Assembly: GCA_012840245.1 (NCBI GenBank) | Contig: DULR01000025.1 | Span: forward strand, 1 to 64,000 | Length of the DNA stretch: 64,000 nt | Reading direction: 5' to 3' | From: Clostridiaceae bacterium | Lineage (GTDB): Bacteria > Bacillota > Clostridia > DSM-8532 | Shown here: one piece after another, positions 1-9,159 of the stretch | Layout: each line of letters starts with the position of its first letter | How positions within the stretch are numbered: the first letter of the stretch is position 1 | Translations under genes and position numbers: made by a program | The notes under the pieces: model-generated | Told to the model about the DNA's origin: nothing | The model's database searches: none | What the model saw: the letters and a program-made list of their open reading frames with translations, nothing else

Positions 1-128
1 AAGGATAAACTATCTGAAAAGGATATTGCCAAGAATCATAATGTTTCTCACTCAACTGTAAATAGGGTGATTGATAGCTTCTATCAGCACTATAAACCTA
101 AGTTTAACTATCTACCTAAACATTTATA
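1..128 (+). pseudogene. ISL3-family transposase fragment
   Basis: Frame 1 is open from the first base and reads through a helix-turn-helix stretch (EKDIAKNHNVSHSTVNRV) followed by FNYLPKHL, the linker that in ISL3 transposases precedes the DDE catalytic domain. The start lies outside the window. The similarity stops abruptly at about base 128, where a palindromic repeat begins, and no catalytic domain follows. The track ORF at 67-426 is this remnant running on into unrelated DNA. I infer a dead insertion-sequence remnant. The family call rests on memory of the motif. Confidence 0.55.
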
Positions 129-234
129 TGTGCACAGGGGACGGTCCTTTCTGCACATTTTTAAGTGCACCCCAAATGTTAGACACAATCTAATATTTGG
201 AGGTGTGTGCAAAAAGGACCGTCCCTCATGCGCA
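129..234. repeat. 106-base imperfect palindrome with two GGGACGG-core hairpins
   Basis: Two short hairpins face each other. The left has arms TGTGCA/TGCACA around GGGGACGGTCC; the right has TGTGCA/TGCGCA around GGACCGTCCC. Between them CCCAAAT...TTAGA pairs with TCTAA...ATTTGG, so the whole unit folds as one long stem. It cuts off the transposase fragment and ends eight bases before the stop codon of the next gene. It belongs to the dispersed GGGGACGG family seen again at 15.5, 33.8, 34.1 and 37.9 kb. Confidence 0.75.
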
Positions 235-241
235 TTCATGT

Positions 242-1216
242 TCAACGGCAATCATGCGGAAAATAACCATTCTGCGCTGCTTCACAGGGATCAGAAAAAT
301 ATACTATACTGCTACTGTCAAAGCGGTCATCGGTCAAGACAGTATTCAGATAATACTCACAGTCTTTACGGCAATAGTATAAAATACCCTGCCATAAATA
401 TCCCTCTACAGGCTCTTTTCTTATAACACGAGCTCCTCCGAGAGCATAATGGTTATAGCTCTTGCCCGATAAGACCGGAAACCCCTGGGCAAAGACAAGT
501 ATCCCTTCGTCAGTCAAGGCTCTTTTCCAGTCCGAGTCATCAATTGACGGAAACTTAAGGCTGACATAAAAGCTTTTTCCGGCTGCCCACTGGCTAAATT
601 CATTCATATAGCGCATGATCTCTTTCTGAACTGAATTTTTTACAGCAGCGATCCTCAGGTTTTCAAAGGTCTTCACATCATTGAAAAATGTTATTCTGTC
701 CTTGAGGTCCTGGTAATCTCCCTGTATAAAAGCCTTATCGATCTGGTCATAAACATATACCTCGTTTTCCAGAGTATAACGTACACAAAACCTTCCTGAC
801 AAATTTTCTCCGATATAATGATGAATGGGAAACCATACATGCCTGGTCTCAGTCTGCCCGTTGATGTTCTTATACGGATTCAGAGCATACAAATAAAAAC
901 CCTCATTTTCAAGGAAAACCAAAACCGGAACACATGAATCCACCCTGGCCTTCGAAGCAGGATCTATGTAGGAGCTGAATGAATAATAAAGGGAATCAAA
1001 AAAAGCATCAGCGGCCATCTGTCTGGCTGCGGAAGAGTCTTCATGTTTATGCCTGGAAAGAATAAAGGCTGCATCCTGGATCGCATTGTCGACAACATTA
1101 TCATAATAGGTCCGGAGCTTTTGATCTTCTATGGCCGCTTTTGCAGACTGGCTGCTAATAAAGAGGAAGGGCATGATTATTATCACAAAAATAACGGCAA
1201 GACTAGTAAGCCTCAT
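242..1216 (-). CDS. Exported or membrane-anchored protein, last gene of Tad-like operon
   Basis: I do not recognise this 324-residue protein. It begins with a hydrophobic segment (about residues 5-22) that could be a signal peptide ending at QSAKA or a membrane anchor. The rest looks soluble and extracytoplasmic. It starts inside the previous gene (14-base overlap), so it is translated with the Tad-like operon and probably serves the same apparatus, perhaps as a minor pilin-like or tip protein. Four cysteines lie near the C-terminus (YYCRKDCEYY, SDPCEAA, PHDCR). The stop codon lies eight bases from a palindromic repeat, but the frame is intact. Confidence 0.6.
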   Translation of the reverse strand: MRLTSLAVIFVIIIMPFLFISSQSAKAAIEDQKLRTYYDNVVDNAIQDAAFILSRHKHEDSSAARQMAADAFFDSLYYSFSSYIDPASKARVDSCVPVLVFLENEGFYLYALNPYKNINGQTETRHVWFPIHHYIGENLSGRFCVRYTLENEVYVYDQIDKAFIQGDYQDLKDRITFFNDVKTFENLRIAAVKNSVQKEIMRYMNEFSQWAAGKSFYVSLKFPSIDDSDWKRALTDEGILVFAQGFPVLSGKSYNHYALGGARVIRKEPVEGYLWQGILYYCRKDCEYYLNTVLTDDRFDSSSIVYFSDPCEAAQNGYFPHDCR

Positions 1217-1754
1217 TTCTCACCATTCCTCCCGCCCTTACAAATATGCATGGCGTTTTTGTATTTGTGAATAGCATCATATCCCTTATGGCAACAGCCA
1301 TTGTTTTCCCTTTATTCTGTACTTCGACGAAGAAAAGGTCTCCCATGGACATTTTGTAGCGCCGTGATTCATCCAGTGCCGACACAGAATTCTGAGGAAA
1401 AAGAGTTTTCAGGATCTCCTCCTCGCCCTTGTTTACCCGGATCACTTCATATTCACCTGAAAAAACCATCGTGCTTCCTGATTGCCGGTATACCGGGTAT
1501 ACGGATCTTTTTATATGGGACATTCTTATCTCGTATGTGTTGCCTGTGGAGTTTATGCGGTCGACGAAATCAGTATACATGTTAGGTGTAATAAAACCCG
1601 TGTCTCTGCATATGTCTGTAAACCGGTTGCATTCCGCAAGGACTATATTGTAGGCTATATCGTCCTGCCTTTCCATCATGTTCAATAATGGCACAAGAAA
1701 CAACAGTATTGCGCCAATCAGGAAGGCAAGTATCTTCCAAAGAGGTCTGTCCAT
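1203..1754 (-). CDS. Pilin-like protein with one N-terminal membrane helix
   Basis: This 183-residue protein has a four-residue polar start, then a hydrophobic helix (about residues 6-26), then a soluble domain containing DFVDRINSTGNTYEIRMSH. A short N-tail, one helix and a small extracytoplasmic domain is the layout of TadE/TadF pseudopilins and similar small proteins of Gram-positive Tad loci. I infer a minor pilin-like component from that layout and from the operon. No family was recognised. It lies 14 bases after the previous gene and overlaps the next one. Confidence 0.6.
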   Translation of the reverse strand: MDRPLWKILAFLIGAILLFLVPLLNMMERQDDIAYNIVLAECNRFTDICRDTGFITPNMYTDFVDRINSTGNTYEIRMSHIKRSVYPVYRQSGSTMVFSGEYEVIRVNKGEEEILKTLFPQNSVSALDESRRYKMSMGDLFFVEVQNKGKTMAVAIRDMMLFTNTKTPCIFVRAGGMVRNEAY

Positions 1755-1768
1755 AACCGCTCCTTAAA

Positions 1769-2191
1769 TTATCTTGATGAATAGACTATTCTTATAATAT
1801 TGCCCCGGAAATCGGCTTCATGGCTGACATGCCAATAACTTGCGGGATCTATATCGGTCAATCCCACAAACTCGGCTTTTTTGCCATCGACCCATATTTC
1901 AGGAGAGTTTTCCGGTTGAGTTGATGGGTCTTCCGAGTATAGGCTTTGAAGTTCCATGGCTTCCATTTTGGCTTTTTCCTCTATGATCCTGTGGATAACT
2001 TCGCAACCTGTTATACGGCACTCCTGTTCTTCCCCGGAAACTCCAACCATGATATCTTCTTCAAAAACTCTTCTGCTGCTGTTTATATAATCCACATGCC
2101 TGTTGTAGCTTGAGAAGAAAACTGCGAAGGCGATAGCGGCAAGCAAAGCGCTGGCCGATATGGAAAGGATCTTTTCAATATTGCTGTTCAT
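1769..2191 (-). CDS. Small pilin-like membrane protein
   Basis: This 140-residue protein has a single N-terminal hydrophobic helix (about residues 9-27) followed by a short acidic soluble domain. The paired cysteines in EECRITGCEV (quoted without the leading residue, ECRITGC) could form a disulfide outside the cell. It starts two bases after the upstream stop codon, so the two are translationally coupled. The layout again resembles Tad pseudopilins, but the sequence is not recognised. Function is inferred from architecture and context only. Confidence 0.55.
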   Translation of the reverse strand: MNSNIEKILSISASALLAAIAFAVFFSSYNRHVDYINSSRRVFEEDIMVGVSGEEQECRITGCEVIHRIIEEKAKMEAMELQSLYSEDPSTQPENSPEIWVDGKKAEFVGLTDIDPASYWHVSHEADFRGNIIRIVYSSR

Positions 2192-2193
2192 GG

Positions 2194-2775
2194 CTATTCG
2201 GTCTGGGCAAAAATAATGCCGCGGATCCTTAGGTTATCATCATATATCAGATGAGAGATGAACTTGCCGGAAGGGTTGATATACTTTGAGACAAGGTTTG
2301 GGTTCTCAGCATCTCTTTTTTCCGCATCGATCACTGTTTTGCTTAAGCTTGTAAGAAGGTTTCCTCCGCTGCCTGCACCCGACAATATGATGCATCGGTT
2401 TTCCACTTTGAGCGTGCCTGTCGTATTGGATATGTACCTGGTATAATTGGCTGAAAGTCCTGTATTAGCCGTTGGGTCAAGATTGACAGGATTTCCGTTG
2501 TTGTTTCCCAATGTTGCAACCATTATTATTACTTCTCCGCTTCTTCCCGAAAAGCTTCCCAATGCGGATAAAACGTCATCTCCCTTGACCTCTTTTCCGT
2601 CGTACATCCTGAATTCCTCTTCGATAAGATTTTGTGCTATCGATCCTACTTTATCATTGGCCAGATTGCTGACCTCCTTCATCCCTCCGAAAATACTGAG
2701 TCCAATTGTGACCACTGCTATAAAGAGCAGTATGGATACCCCCAGCCAAAGAGCCTTAGACAAATTTCCTTCCAT
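2194..2775 (-). CDS. Pilin-like protein, first small gene after TadB/C
   Basis: The 193-residue product starts MEGNLSKALW and runs directly into a strong helix (about residues 9-30), followed by a polar region rich in Gly, Asn and Ser. This is the position where Tad loci usually keep pilin genes, directly after tadB/tadC. It is much longer than a typical Flp pilin of 50-80 residues. A good Shine-Dalgarno (AGGAGG, eight bases upstream) supports strong expression. I infer the major or a minor structural subunit. No prepilin peptidase is present in the window to process it. Confidence 0.6.
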   Translation of the reverse strand: MEGNLSKALWLGVSILLFIAVVTIGLSIFGGMKEVSNLANDKVGSIAQNLIEEEFRMYDGKEVKGDDVLSALGSFSGRSGEVIIMVATLGNNNGNPVNLDPTANTGLSANYTRYISNTTGTLKVENRCIILSGAGSGGNLLTSLSKTVIDAEKRDAENPNLVSKYINPSGKFISHLIYDDNLRIRGIIFAQTE

Positions 2776-2802
2776 AACGATTACCTCCTGAAAGATTCAT
2801 CA

Positions 2803-4836
2803 TTATATTTGCATCAGTTGTCTGTAAAATGCAGAAATACTTTCCATACCTGAAACTATCATAGGTATTATCAGGTAAAGCACTATAAGTGCATATACAG
2901 GCATGAATCCGATCATATTGCCCAGATTCTTCTTTCTTTCCACGATCCTCTCATTGCTTTCCTTCCGAGTTTCACGACTGAAGCTCATTTCGCTCTCCAG
3001 TTCCTCAAAGGCTTTTGCCACATCCAGGTTCTCGCAGGCAAGCTGCAGGTTATCGATTATCAGCAACAACGGCGGAAATGCAACTTCTGTCTTTAGCTGT
3101 TCAAGTGCTTCATAAGGCCCTGAACTGAAATTTTGAATGCACTTTTGCAACGGGATTTTAAAATGCAGAGAGAATGCTTCCATCCATTCCAGGATCTCCT
3201 GAACATGGACACGGTTCATATGCATGAGCATCAATATGATGGTCTGGAATTGCGAAACCTCGTCTTCCATATCTATTTTTCTCGCGTTTGCCATGAACCT
3301 CAGGCTTATGATCGGAGCATTATATCCTAAGATGAATAATATCAGGCATATTAAAAGCTGCCACCACCAGAATATGTTTTCTGAAAGCTTTCGCATCTTT
3401 TCGCCGATCCTTTCGGCGGCAGCTTCAGCTTCCTGAGTACTGAGCGTCCCGTCTTTAATCAGCTCCTCAAGGATTGCCTCTTTGCCGCTGTTTTTGCCAA
3501 GCCTGAGGATTATTTCCCTGTCCATATCAGTTATAGCCTGGAGTTTTTCATACTCCTCATCGGACAGTCGTCCTCCCAGATACCCTTCAGGCATTTGAGG
3601 CCGGTACAGGATAACATGCCTTGTGTAACCTATAAGGCCGATAAACAGACATATACCGAATACAAATGACATCACTCCGGCTATAAGCCTGCGGGTATAA
3701 AGAGTTTTCAGATCAAGAGGCGCAAGGGCATTCTTTATCAGTTCAAGAAGATAATTTTTTCTTGCCGTATAGCCTTTCGGAATCAATCTGTCGACTATTA
3801 GGTGCATAAACTTATCATATAGCCTCTGTTCAAGGTTTTTTTTGATATAGCCGGCATTGAACGGCCTGTCAAAACGCTGAAGCTTCCGTAATGTCATGTA
3901 TGATATGATGGATGCCATGATTGTAGCTATGCCCAGTATTATCCCTATCTTGCTGGAATAGAAGCGCTCGAGTGGCATAAAGCTTTGTGAAGCCCAATTA
4001 CGCAAAGGCTTCAGAAAAAACATCGGCATGAGCGATACTGTGTTGAGGCTCTTCAATGCATATTTCAGTTTTTCACGTTTATAAATCTCGGCCTTTATTT
4101 CACACGCAAGATAGGCAATGCAGCGTATAAAAACCGAATCATTCTCTACGAGGGTATCACCATACTCTTTAGTGATGTAGATAATACCCGCAAGCATTTT
4201 GAAATACTTATTCGGGGCTGTTTCATAATATTTTTCCAGCTCTTCCTCAGCATCCTTCGAAGTCAGGATATCATTAATCCTCTCGGCCTGCATGTACGCT
4301 TCAAAAGTCCCTCGTCCGTTAAGCAGATTGCATGCTTCAAGATTGGCATCTTCCACAGATTTCTGTTCATAGTACTTATGCCTTAAAAGCTCCAGATATC
4401 TTACCAGTTGTTTTAACAGCCTGTTTTGGAGATTATTAATAAAAAGCTCGATTGCAGTATCCCCTGTAAAAACAAGCAAAACCATAAGCAATACCATCAT
4501 GAACAGGTCTTTTACAATCAACCGGAAAATCATGATGATACTCAGACTGAAAAATACTGTGGTAAGAACAAGCAGTACTGCTCTTTTCCGTATGGTTTTC
4601 TCGTCGGATACGGTATTGATTTCCAGTCTTTTCCTGATGCTAAACATAAGCTGTCTTAAAAGAGGAATGGAAGATATCCTGTTGTAAAGCATCAAAAAAA
4701 CTGCAAAATTTCCGGCTTTGCTTCTGTTAAGCTGCCTTACACCTCTTTTTTGCCTTTTGGCCATTTCCATGTTTACAGCTATCAGCACCAGGGCAAGAAC
4801 AAGGCATGCTATACCAATAATGGAGAATTTGCTCAT
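2803..4836 (-). CDS. Fused TadB/TadC-like inner-membrane platform protein
   Basis: The 677-residue protein has about seven hydrophobic helices, near residues 5-22, 86-106, 111-130, 306-328, 391-412, 497-515 and 645-665. Two long cytoplasmic helical regions separate them. TadB and TadC are T2SSF-type proteins of about 300 residues each, and this one has the length and helix pattern of both joined in one chain. Its ATG overlaps the ATPase stop (ATGA), as expected for a platform protein and its motor. In Tad systems these proteins sit in the cytoplasmic membrane and turn motor strokes into pilus assembly. The fusion is inferred from layout; the sequence is divergent. Confidence 0.65.
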   Translation of the reverse strand: MSKFSIIGIACLVLALVLIAVNMEMAKRQKRGVRQLNRSKAGNFAVFLMLYNRISSIPLLRQLMFSIRKRLEINTVSDEKTIRKRAVLLVLTTVFFSLSIIMIFRLIVKDLFMMVLLMVLLVFTGDTAIELFINNLQNRLLKQLVRYLELLRHKYYEQKSVEDANLEACNLLNGRGTFEAYMQAERINDILTSKDAEEELEKYYETAPNKYFKMLAGIIYITKEYGDTLVENDSVFIRCIAYLACEIKAEIYKREKLKYALKSLNTVSLMPMFFLKPLRNWASQSFMPLERFYSSKIGIILGIATIMASIISYMTLRKLQRFDRPFNAGYIKKNLEQRLYDKFMHLIVDRLIPKGYTARKNYLLELIKNALAPLDLKTLYTRRLIAGVMSFVFGICLFIGLIGYTRHVILYRPQMPEGYLGGRLSDEEYEKLQAITDMDREIILRLGKNSGKEAILEELIKDGTLSTQEAEAAAERIGEKMRKLSENIFWWWQLLICLILFILGYNAPIISLRFMANARKIDMEDEVSQFQTIILMLMHMNRVHVQEILEWMEAFSLHFKIPLQKCIQNFSSGPYEALEQLKTEVAFPPLLLIIDNLQLACENLDVAKAFEELESEMSFSRETRKESNERIVERKKNLGNMIGFMPVYALIVLYLIIPMIVSGMESISAFYRQLMQI

Positions 4837-6752
4837 GCTGTGATCACTTCCCCGGCATTCAGGTGTTTTTCACAGTAAGCTTCAAAATCCCGTGCATCCT
4901 TTTCGGTCATTGCTTTCTTCATCCTTCTTCTCCTGTCAGTCGTTATAGGATTTGAAACAATATAACGGCCATCCTTGAATTCGATTATATTGCGGGTCTC
5001 AAAAAGTCTGCTGCTGCTCATTTTCTTAAAATACTCGGCAGCAGTATCCATGAATGAACCTGCTTTATGGGCCAGATCTGCCTCTTCCCGGAAATCCTGA
5101 GGCAGCGGCAGGTCAGGGATCTCAACGATTTCGGTGATCCTCTCAATATACCTTTTCCCCTGATAATCCCTGGCCAGATGGATATCAAAGTCCAAAACCG
5201 AGACGACCTGCTGTTCTGCTATTTTTTCATTATTGAACATCTCGCATTTCAAGAGTGAATTTCTCAGGGAATAAACCAGATCCTTCGTAGTTTTTGCATG
5301 ATGAGTAAACAACGTAAACAGAGAGGCCACCTGAGACATCTGGATCATCCATGCAGCTACCGGGTCAGTCGCGACCTCTCCCAATATATTCACGCATCCA
5401 TCGGTCTTTTTCTGGATATCAAGTCCCTGCTGCCCGGATATATTCTCAGTCTCCCTGAAAGACAGGATATTCCTTCCGGGGTAAAGCCTCCTGAGATTGA
5501 GCTCAAAAGCCATCTCCTGGATCCTGAGAGTCAGTGAGGCATAGATATGTCTGATCATGGCCATTAACAGAGTTGTTTTCCCTGAGCCCTGCTGACCTGT
5601 TACTGCCGTTATCATGCCGCCCTTGACAATGTACTTTATAAGTTCGATGGGCAAATGAGCGTTTTCATCCTGAATAAGCATCTCGAGGGTTACATTCTTT
5701 ATAAAAAACTTACGGACAAAGAATGCCCAGGACTCTGAAAAAGGTGGCCTTACAACCAGAACACGGCTTCCGTCCTTCATTTCATTGACCCGGTAACCGG
5801 TCGACTCGGAAAGCTGTCCTCCCCGATTGTATCTGTATATTATCTGACATACCCTTTTCAGCTCGCTTTCGGAATCAAAGCCTAAAAAATCCAGTTTGAT
5901 GGACTTCCCCTTGTAAAAAATCCAGACACATTCGTAATTCCTTTTTACCCTTCCGGCTTTCGATCCATTAAAGGTGCCTTCGGGATTATATAAAGGATTT
6001 ATGCCACCTAACTGATTGCCGGTGAAATCCGAAGGAAATAATTCAGCTGTTACTCCCGATACTCCCGCCGATACCCCATCAATGTTCATATCCCTTATTT
6101 CATCTATAACTCCAAGCCCTTTATATTTCTCATAAACAGCCTGAGTGATTATCTCAAGCCGGTCATCTGTGTCCGGCACTAAATTCATACTGTCATAGAT
6201 TATTTCAATATCCTTTTCGGTTATCTCGAATGCAAGCTCACCATCTTCGGTCTCCCTGAGCCTGTCCAGCCCATAGGTATCGATAAGGTGCGACAGGGCA
6301 TCGAAGCCATGTTCTTTTTTCAGCATGTGAAGAATGATCGCGAACTTATCTCTGACCGACAATAAGCAGGTGTTGTTGAAAGGTATTATGGTGTTGATCT
6401 TGTCAGCAGGTATATATGAATACAAAATGTCATATATAAATGCTTTTACAAACTGTTTATCCTCTATCGAGCCATGCATGCATACCTTCAAAGCCTTTTT
6501 GAGCTCTGCCCTCTTATTGGCCTGCTTTTTGAATTCGACTTCGTTAAGTCCAAGCTCGAACAAATTGGTTCTGGTAATTTCATTTATGGTATCCTTCACA
6601 TATTCGACAAGGGCTGGTATCGTAAACAGCTGCGGGTCTGAAGCCTCCGCAACTTCTCTTTGATATCTTGTGGATGTAAAGAAAAAATATAAGGCAACAC
6701 CCAGACCCAGCAAAATCAATATGATCAAAACCAGATTAAATAGTTCAGGCAA
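4833..6752 (-). CDS. CpaF/TadA-family secretion ATPase with N-terminal membrane anchor
   Basis: Motor ATPase of a Tad-type pilus or secretion system. Walker A is GQQGSGKTT (about residue 390), followed by an RIQEMAFELNLRR segment, the Walker-B-like ILGEVATD, and a His-box-like THHAKTTKDL. CpaF proteins are usually soluble. This one begins with a clear transmembrane helix (about residues 4-25) and a long N-terminal region before the core. The track starts at a TTG at 6770. I prefer the TTG at 6752, because GGGGAG sits eight bases before it. It overlaps both neighbours slightly. Family assignment is firm; substrate is unknown. Confidence 0.85.
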   Translation of the reverse strand: MPELFNLVLIILILLGLGVALYFFFTSTRYQREVAEASDPQLFTIPALVEYVKDTINEITRTNLFELGLNEVEFKKQANKRAELKKALKVCMHGSIEDKQFVKAFIYDILYSYIPADKINTIIPFNNTCLLSVRDKFAIILHMLKKEHGFDALSHLIDTYGLDRLRETEDGELAFEITEKDIEIIYDSMNLVPDTDDRLEIITQAVYEKYKGLGVIDEIRDMNIDGVSAGVSGVTAELFPSDFTGNQLGGINPLYNPEGTFNGSKAGRVKRNYECVWIFYKGKSIKLDFLGFDSESELKRVCQIIYRYNRGGQLSESTGYRVNEMKDGSRVLVVRPPFSESWAFFVRKFFIKNVTLEMLIQDENAHLPIELIKYIVKGGMITAVTGQQGSGKTTLLMAMIRHIYASLTLRIQEMAFELNLRRLYPGRNILSFRETENISGQQGLDIQKKTDGCVNILGEVATDPVAAWMIQMSQVASLFTLFTHHAKTTKDLVYSLRNSLLKCEMFNNEKIAEQQVVSVLDFDIHLARDYQGKRYIERITEIVEIPDLPLPQDFREEADLAHKAGSFMDTAAEYFKKMSSSRLFETRNIIEFKDGRYIVSNPITTDRRRRMKKAMTEKDARDFEAYCEKHLNAGEVITA

Positions 6753-7554
6753 TTCTGCCGCTCCCCTCAATAATAAAATTACACAGTCTGTCCAGCGATT
6801 CTATCAAGGTCTTGTCAGTACAAGCCTTTGCGTTTTTATAAAAAGCTATATATTCAAACACCCGACCAGTATTCAAAGCCTCCATAAAATTAGTACTGTT
6901 TGGAAACTCAAACATCGAAGCCTTATTTAAACCATACTTTCTGGCTATATAACCGCGTGATATCAGTCCGCTTTTTTCATAGCGCGATATCACGTATACC
7001 GACCTCTTTTGCTTCAGGAAAGGATATTTGCTCTGGAATTTCTTTAAGTCCTCCAGAAGGAAAAGGTTCTGATTGATGCAAAAAACTATGATATCGGAGC
7101 TTTCCAGTATTTTGAGACTGTTGTTCTCATTCAGACCGCTGTGCGTGTCCATTAACACCAGATCATAAAACTCCCTGGCGCATTTGATTATATTTATGAG
7201 CACATCAAGCTCTCCGGCGGTAGTTTTCTCTCTTTTGGCAGTGCCTGCAAGTATGTCCAGACGATGATCCTTAAGGAGGGAATGTGTATAATCGGCAACC
7301 ATATCAGGCTTGAGTCTTCCGTTTTTATAAAGCCTTACGAGTGCATCCAGGCCTTGATTGGTTATATTATGGACCGATTTTTCAACATCTGTGGGCTGCC
7401 TGAGCAAATAACCTTCCAATGCGCTTCTTTCAATATGGTTATGGGTAACGAGTACTTTATATGCTGTTTTTTGCGCCAGCGACGAAGCAAGAGCTGCTGT
7501 TGTAGCGCTGGTTGCCGCTTGTCCGTGCATATTGGACCACACTGATATCTGCAT
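6745..7554 (-). CDS. ParA/MinD-like protein with degenerate P-loop (CpaE/TadZ-like)
   Basis: This 269-residue protein follows the ParA/MinD layout: an N-terminal strand and loop, a later LVLMDTHSG stretch matching the switch II region, and DIIVFCINQN matching a later strand. The usual KGGxGKT loop is replaced by NMHGQAATSATT, which lacks both lysines. Tad loci carry such atypical ParA-like proteins (TadZ/CpaE), which place the apparatus in the cell. It lies three bases after a second ParA-like gene and just before the CpaF gene, which fits that role. ATP hydrolysis is doubtful from the motif. Confidence 0.7.
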   Translation of the reverse strand: MQISVWSNMHGQAATSATTAALASSLAQKTAYKVLVTHNHIERSALEGYLLRQPTDVEKSVHNITNQGLDALVRLYKNGRLKPDMVADYTHSLLKDHRLDILAGTAKREKTTAGELDVLINIIKCAREFYDLVLMDTHSGLNENNSLKILESSDIIVFCINQNLFLLEDLKKFQSKYPFLKQKRSVYVISRYEKSGLISRGYIARKYGLNKASMFEFPNSTNFMEALNTGRVFEYIAFYKNAKACTDKTLIESLDRLCNFIIEGSGRIA

Positions 7555-7557
7555 TTT

Positions 7558-8202
7558 TCACACCCTTTCAACTTCCTTAAACATAGCTTTTACTTCCTTC
7601 CTGTCCAATGAGAAAATATCCTGAATAATTGCTCTAAGAGCCGATTTCAGAGCACGTGAAAGTGACTTAAGCGGAAGCTTGTTGATAAACTGGCTTTCAA
7701 TCATTACATTGTGGTTGGCTTCTTCAAAATATATGGCATGTGTGTGAGTGATTTTAGTAAAGCTGGGCAGGCTCCGTTCCCAGAATAAATCCAGATATCT
7801 CACATTGATCCGGCAGCACTCCATAACGTTAAGATAAATCAAAATCAGGCTGAGCGATGGCTGGAACCATGTGTATTCGCTTGCCAGTTTTGTGCATTCT
7901 TCAAGCATTCTTCTTGTAGGTTCGGATACGGCAACTACGGCAAATCCTTCGGGTATGCTGATAAGTTCGTCCACATCCAGAAAATTATATGCATCGATTA
8001 TGATCTTGCTCAGCGGATCCTCATCGTTTTCACATTTCACTATTTCAATACCGCAATAATCATGGATCCCCGTTTCATTTTCAAATAAGTATGGACTTTT
8101 GGAAATCAGCACTACCTTATTGCGGCATGACATGATTTTGGCCAGGCATAGAAGCAAAAACTTTTTTTCTTCGGTACTTTTCCCAAGAAATACTACGTTC
8201 AT
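7558..8202 (-). CDS. Second ParA/MinD-fold-like protein
   Basis: A 214-residue protein starting MNVVFLGKSTEEKKFLLLCL. The first strand, loop and helix resemble the start of a P-loop NTPase, but the loop has no GxxxxGK[ST] pattern. The following KVVLISKSPY and GFAVVAVSEPT look like Rossmann-type strands. I infer a degenerate MinD-like domain, paired with its downstream neighbour as a localisation or scaffold module. A clean Shine-Dalgarno (AGGAGG) supports the start. The family call is weak; the operon position is solid. Confidence 0.5.
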   Translation of the reverse strand: MNVVFLGKSTEEKKFLLLCLAKIMSCRNKVVLISKSPYLFENETGIHDYCGIEIVKCENDEDPLSKIIIDAYNFLDVDELISIPEGFAVVAVSEPTRRMLEECTKLASEYTWFQPSLSLILIYLNVMECCRINVRYLDLFWERSLPSFTKITHTHAIYFEEANHNVMIESQFINKLPLKSLSRALKSALRAIIQDIFSLDRKEVKAMFKEVERV

Positions 8203-8211
8203 TGCATCCTC

Positions 8212-9147
8212 CTATAATCTGTCTTCAAGTCTTGTACTGACCTCAGCATCAATTTCTTCGTCAACAACAGGAGTTAAAGCGGCAGAGTCTGCAGTACCAC
8301 TGAATACTTTGTTTCGGCCTGCACTTTGATAGTCTTCGTTTATTTGCTTTTCAAACATTGCTCTGTTTCGGATCTCCAGCTCTGTTACGGCCTTCTCTAC
8401 AATATTGGGATTTTGCAGAATAAGGCTGAGTACTTCCGGATTTGACGGATAGGTCCTGACTGCTTCGCTCTGGATTTCAGGAGCCACGTAAGGTACAGCA
8501 TACAGCGTCGTCCCTTCGACCAGACTTGCATCGACAATAGCACTTGCCATTCTGAGGATTTCTTCCTCATTGGAATGAAACCAGATTATGTTCCTGGGAT
8601 TATCAGCCGTTTGTCTCTGCAGGTCTTTGACCTGCTTTTTGGATAAAACGATGTAGTCCAGACCATTAGGGAACATGATCCTCACATCGACGTATTCCAT
8701 GGGTTCGAGCTTCTGCGGAATATTTATTGATGTATATTCTACCAGTCTCATGTCGTCAGGATAATCCTTTTCATCATACAGCATGGAACTCGTCAAGGCC
8801 GTATTTTTTGATATGTCACACCTTACAATCTTTCCTGTGACAGAAGAAGGCTCGATGATCGCATCTGCAGGGAAGATATCCTCACTTATTTCAGCCGGCA
8901 TCAAATCCTGATCGGTCAACACTTCTCCGGCCTTTTTATCAGAGGTCAGAATATATATGAGCTTTACGGGATGATTCTGTAAATATTCCTCAACTGCAAT
9001 CTCTTTTATTTCCTGTATCTTTTTCTTATTGATCTCATTTATATTTCTCTGATAAAAGAAAAAAGCTGTACCTGAAGCGATAACCGAGATGATCACTCCC
9101 AGTAAAAAGCCAATCAAAGTTCTGTAACGCTGCGGACGAATTATCAT
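8212..9147 (-). CDS. CpaB/RcpC-like SAF-domain protein
   Basis: The 311-residue protein has one N-terminal helix (about residues 12-32) and a SAF-type region around residues 65-125. The KAGEVLTDQDLMPAEI and TGKIVRCDISKNTALTSSML stretches match the two halves of CpaB/FlgA SAF domains. In Gram-negative Tad systems CpaB (RcpC) is an envelope protein that stabilises the secretin. Here there is no outer membrane, so it probably contacts the cell wall or pilus outside the membrane. It sits nine bases before the next gene. The C-terminal 60 residues are polar and unremarkable. Confidence 0.7.
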   Translation of the reverse strand: MIIRPQRYRTLIGFLLGVIISVIASGTAFFFYQRNINEINKKKIQEIKEIAVEEYLQNHPVKLIYILTSDKKAGEVLTDQDLMPAEISEDIFPADAIIEPSSVTGKIVRCDISKNTALTSSMLYDEKDYPDDMRLVEYTSINIPQKLEPMEYVDVRIMFPNGLDYIVLSKKQVKDLQRQTADNPRNIIWFHSNEEEILRMASAIVDASLVEGTTLYAVPYVAPEIQSEAVRTYPSNPEVLSLILQNPNIVEKAVTELEIRNRAMFEKQINEDYQSAGRNKVFSGTADSAALTPVVDEEIDAEVSTRLEDRL

Positions 9148-9159
9148 TTTTACTCCCCT

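Noticed and set aside
67-426. 119-codon ORF at the left edge
   Set aside because: Only its first part is real (transposase remnant); the rest reads through a palindrome and the antisense of the next gene.
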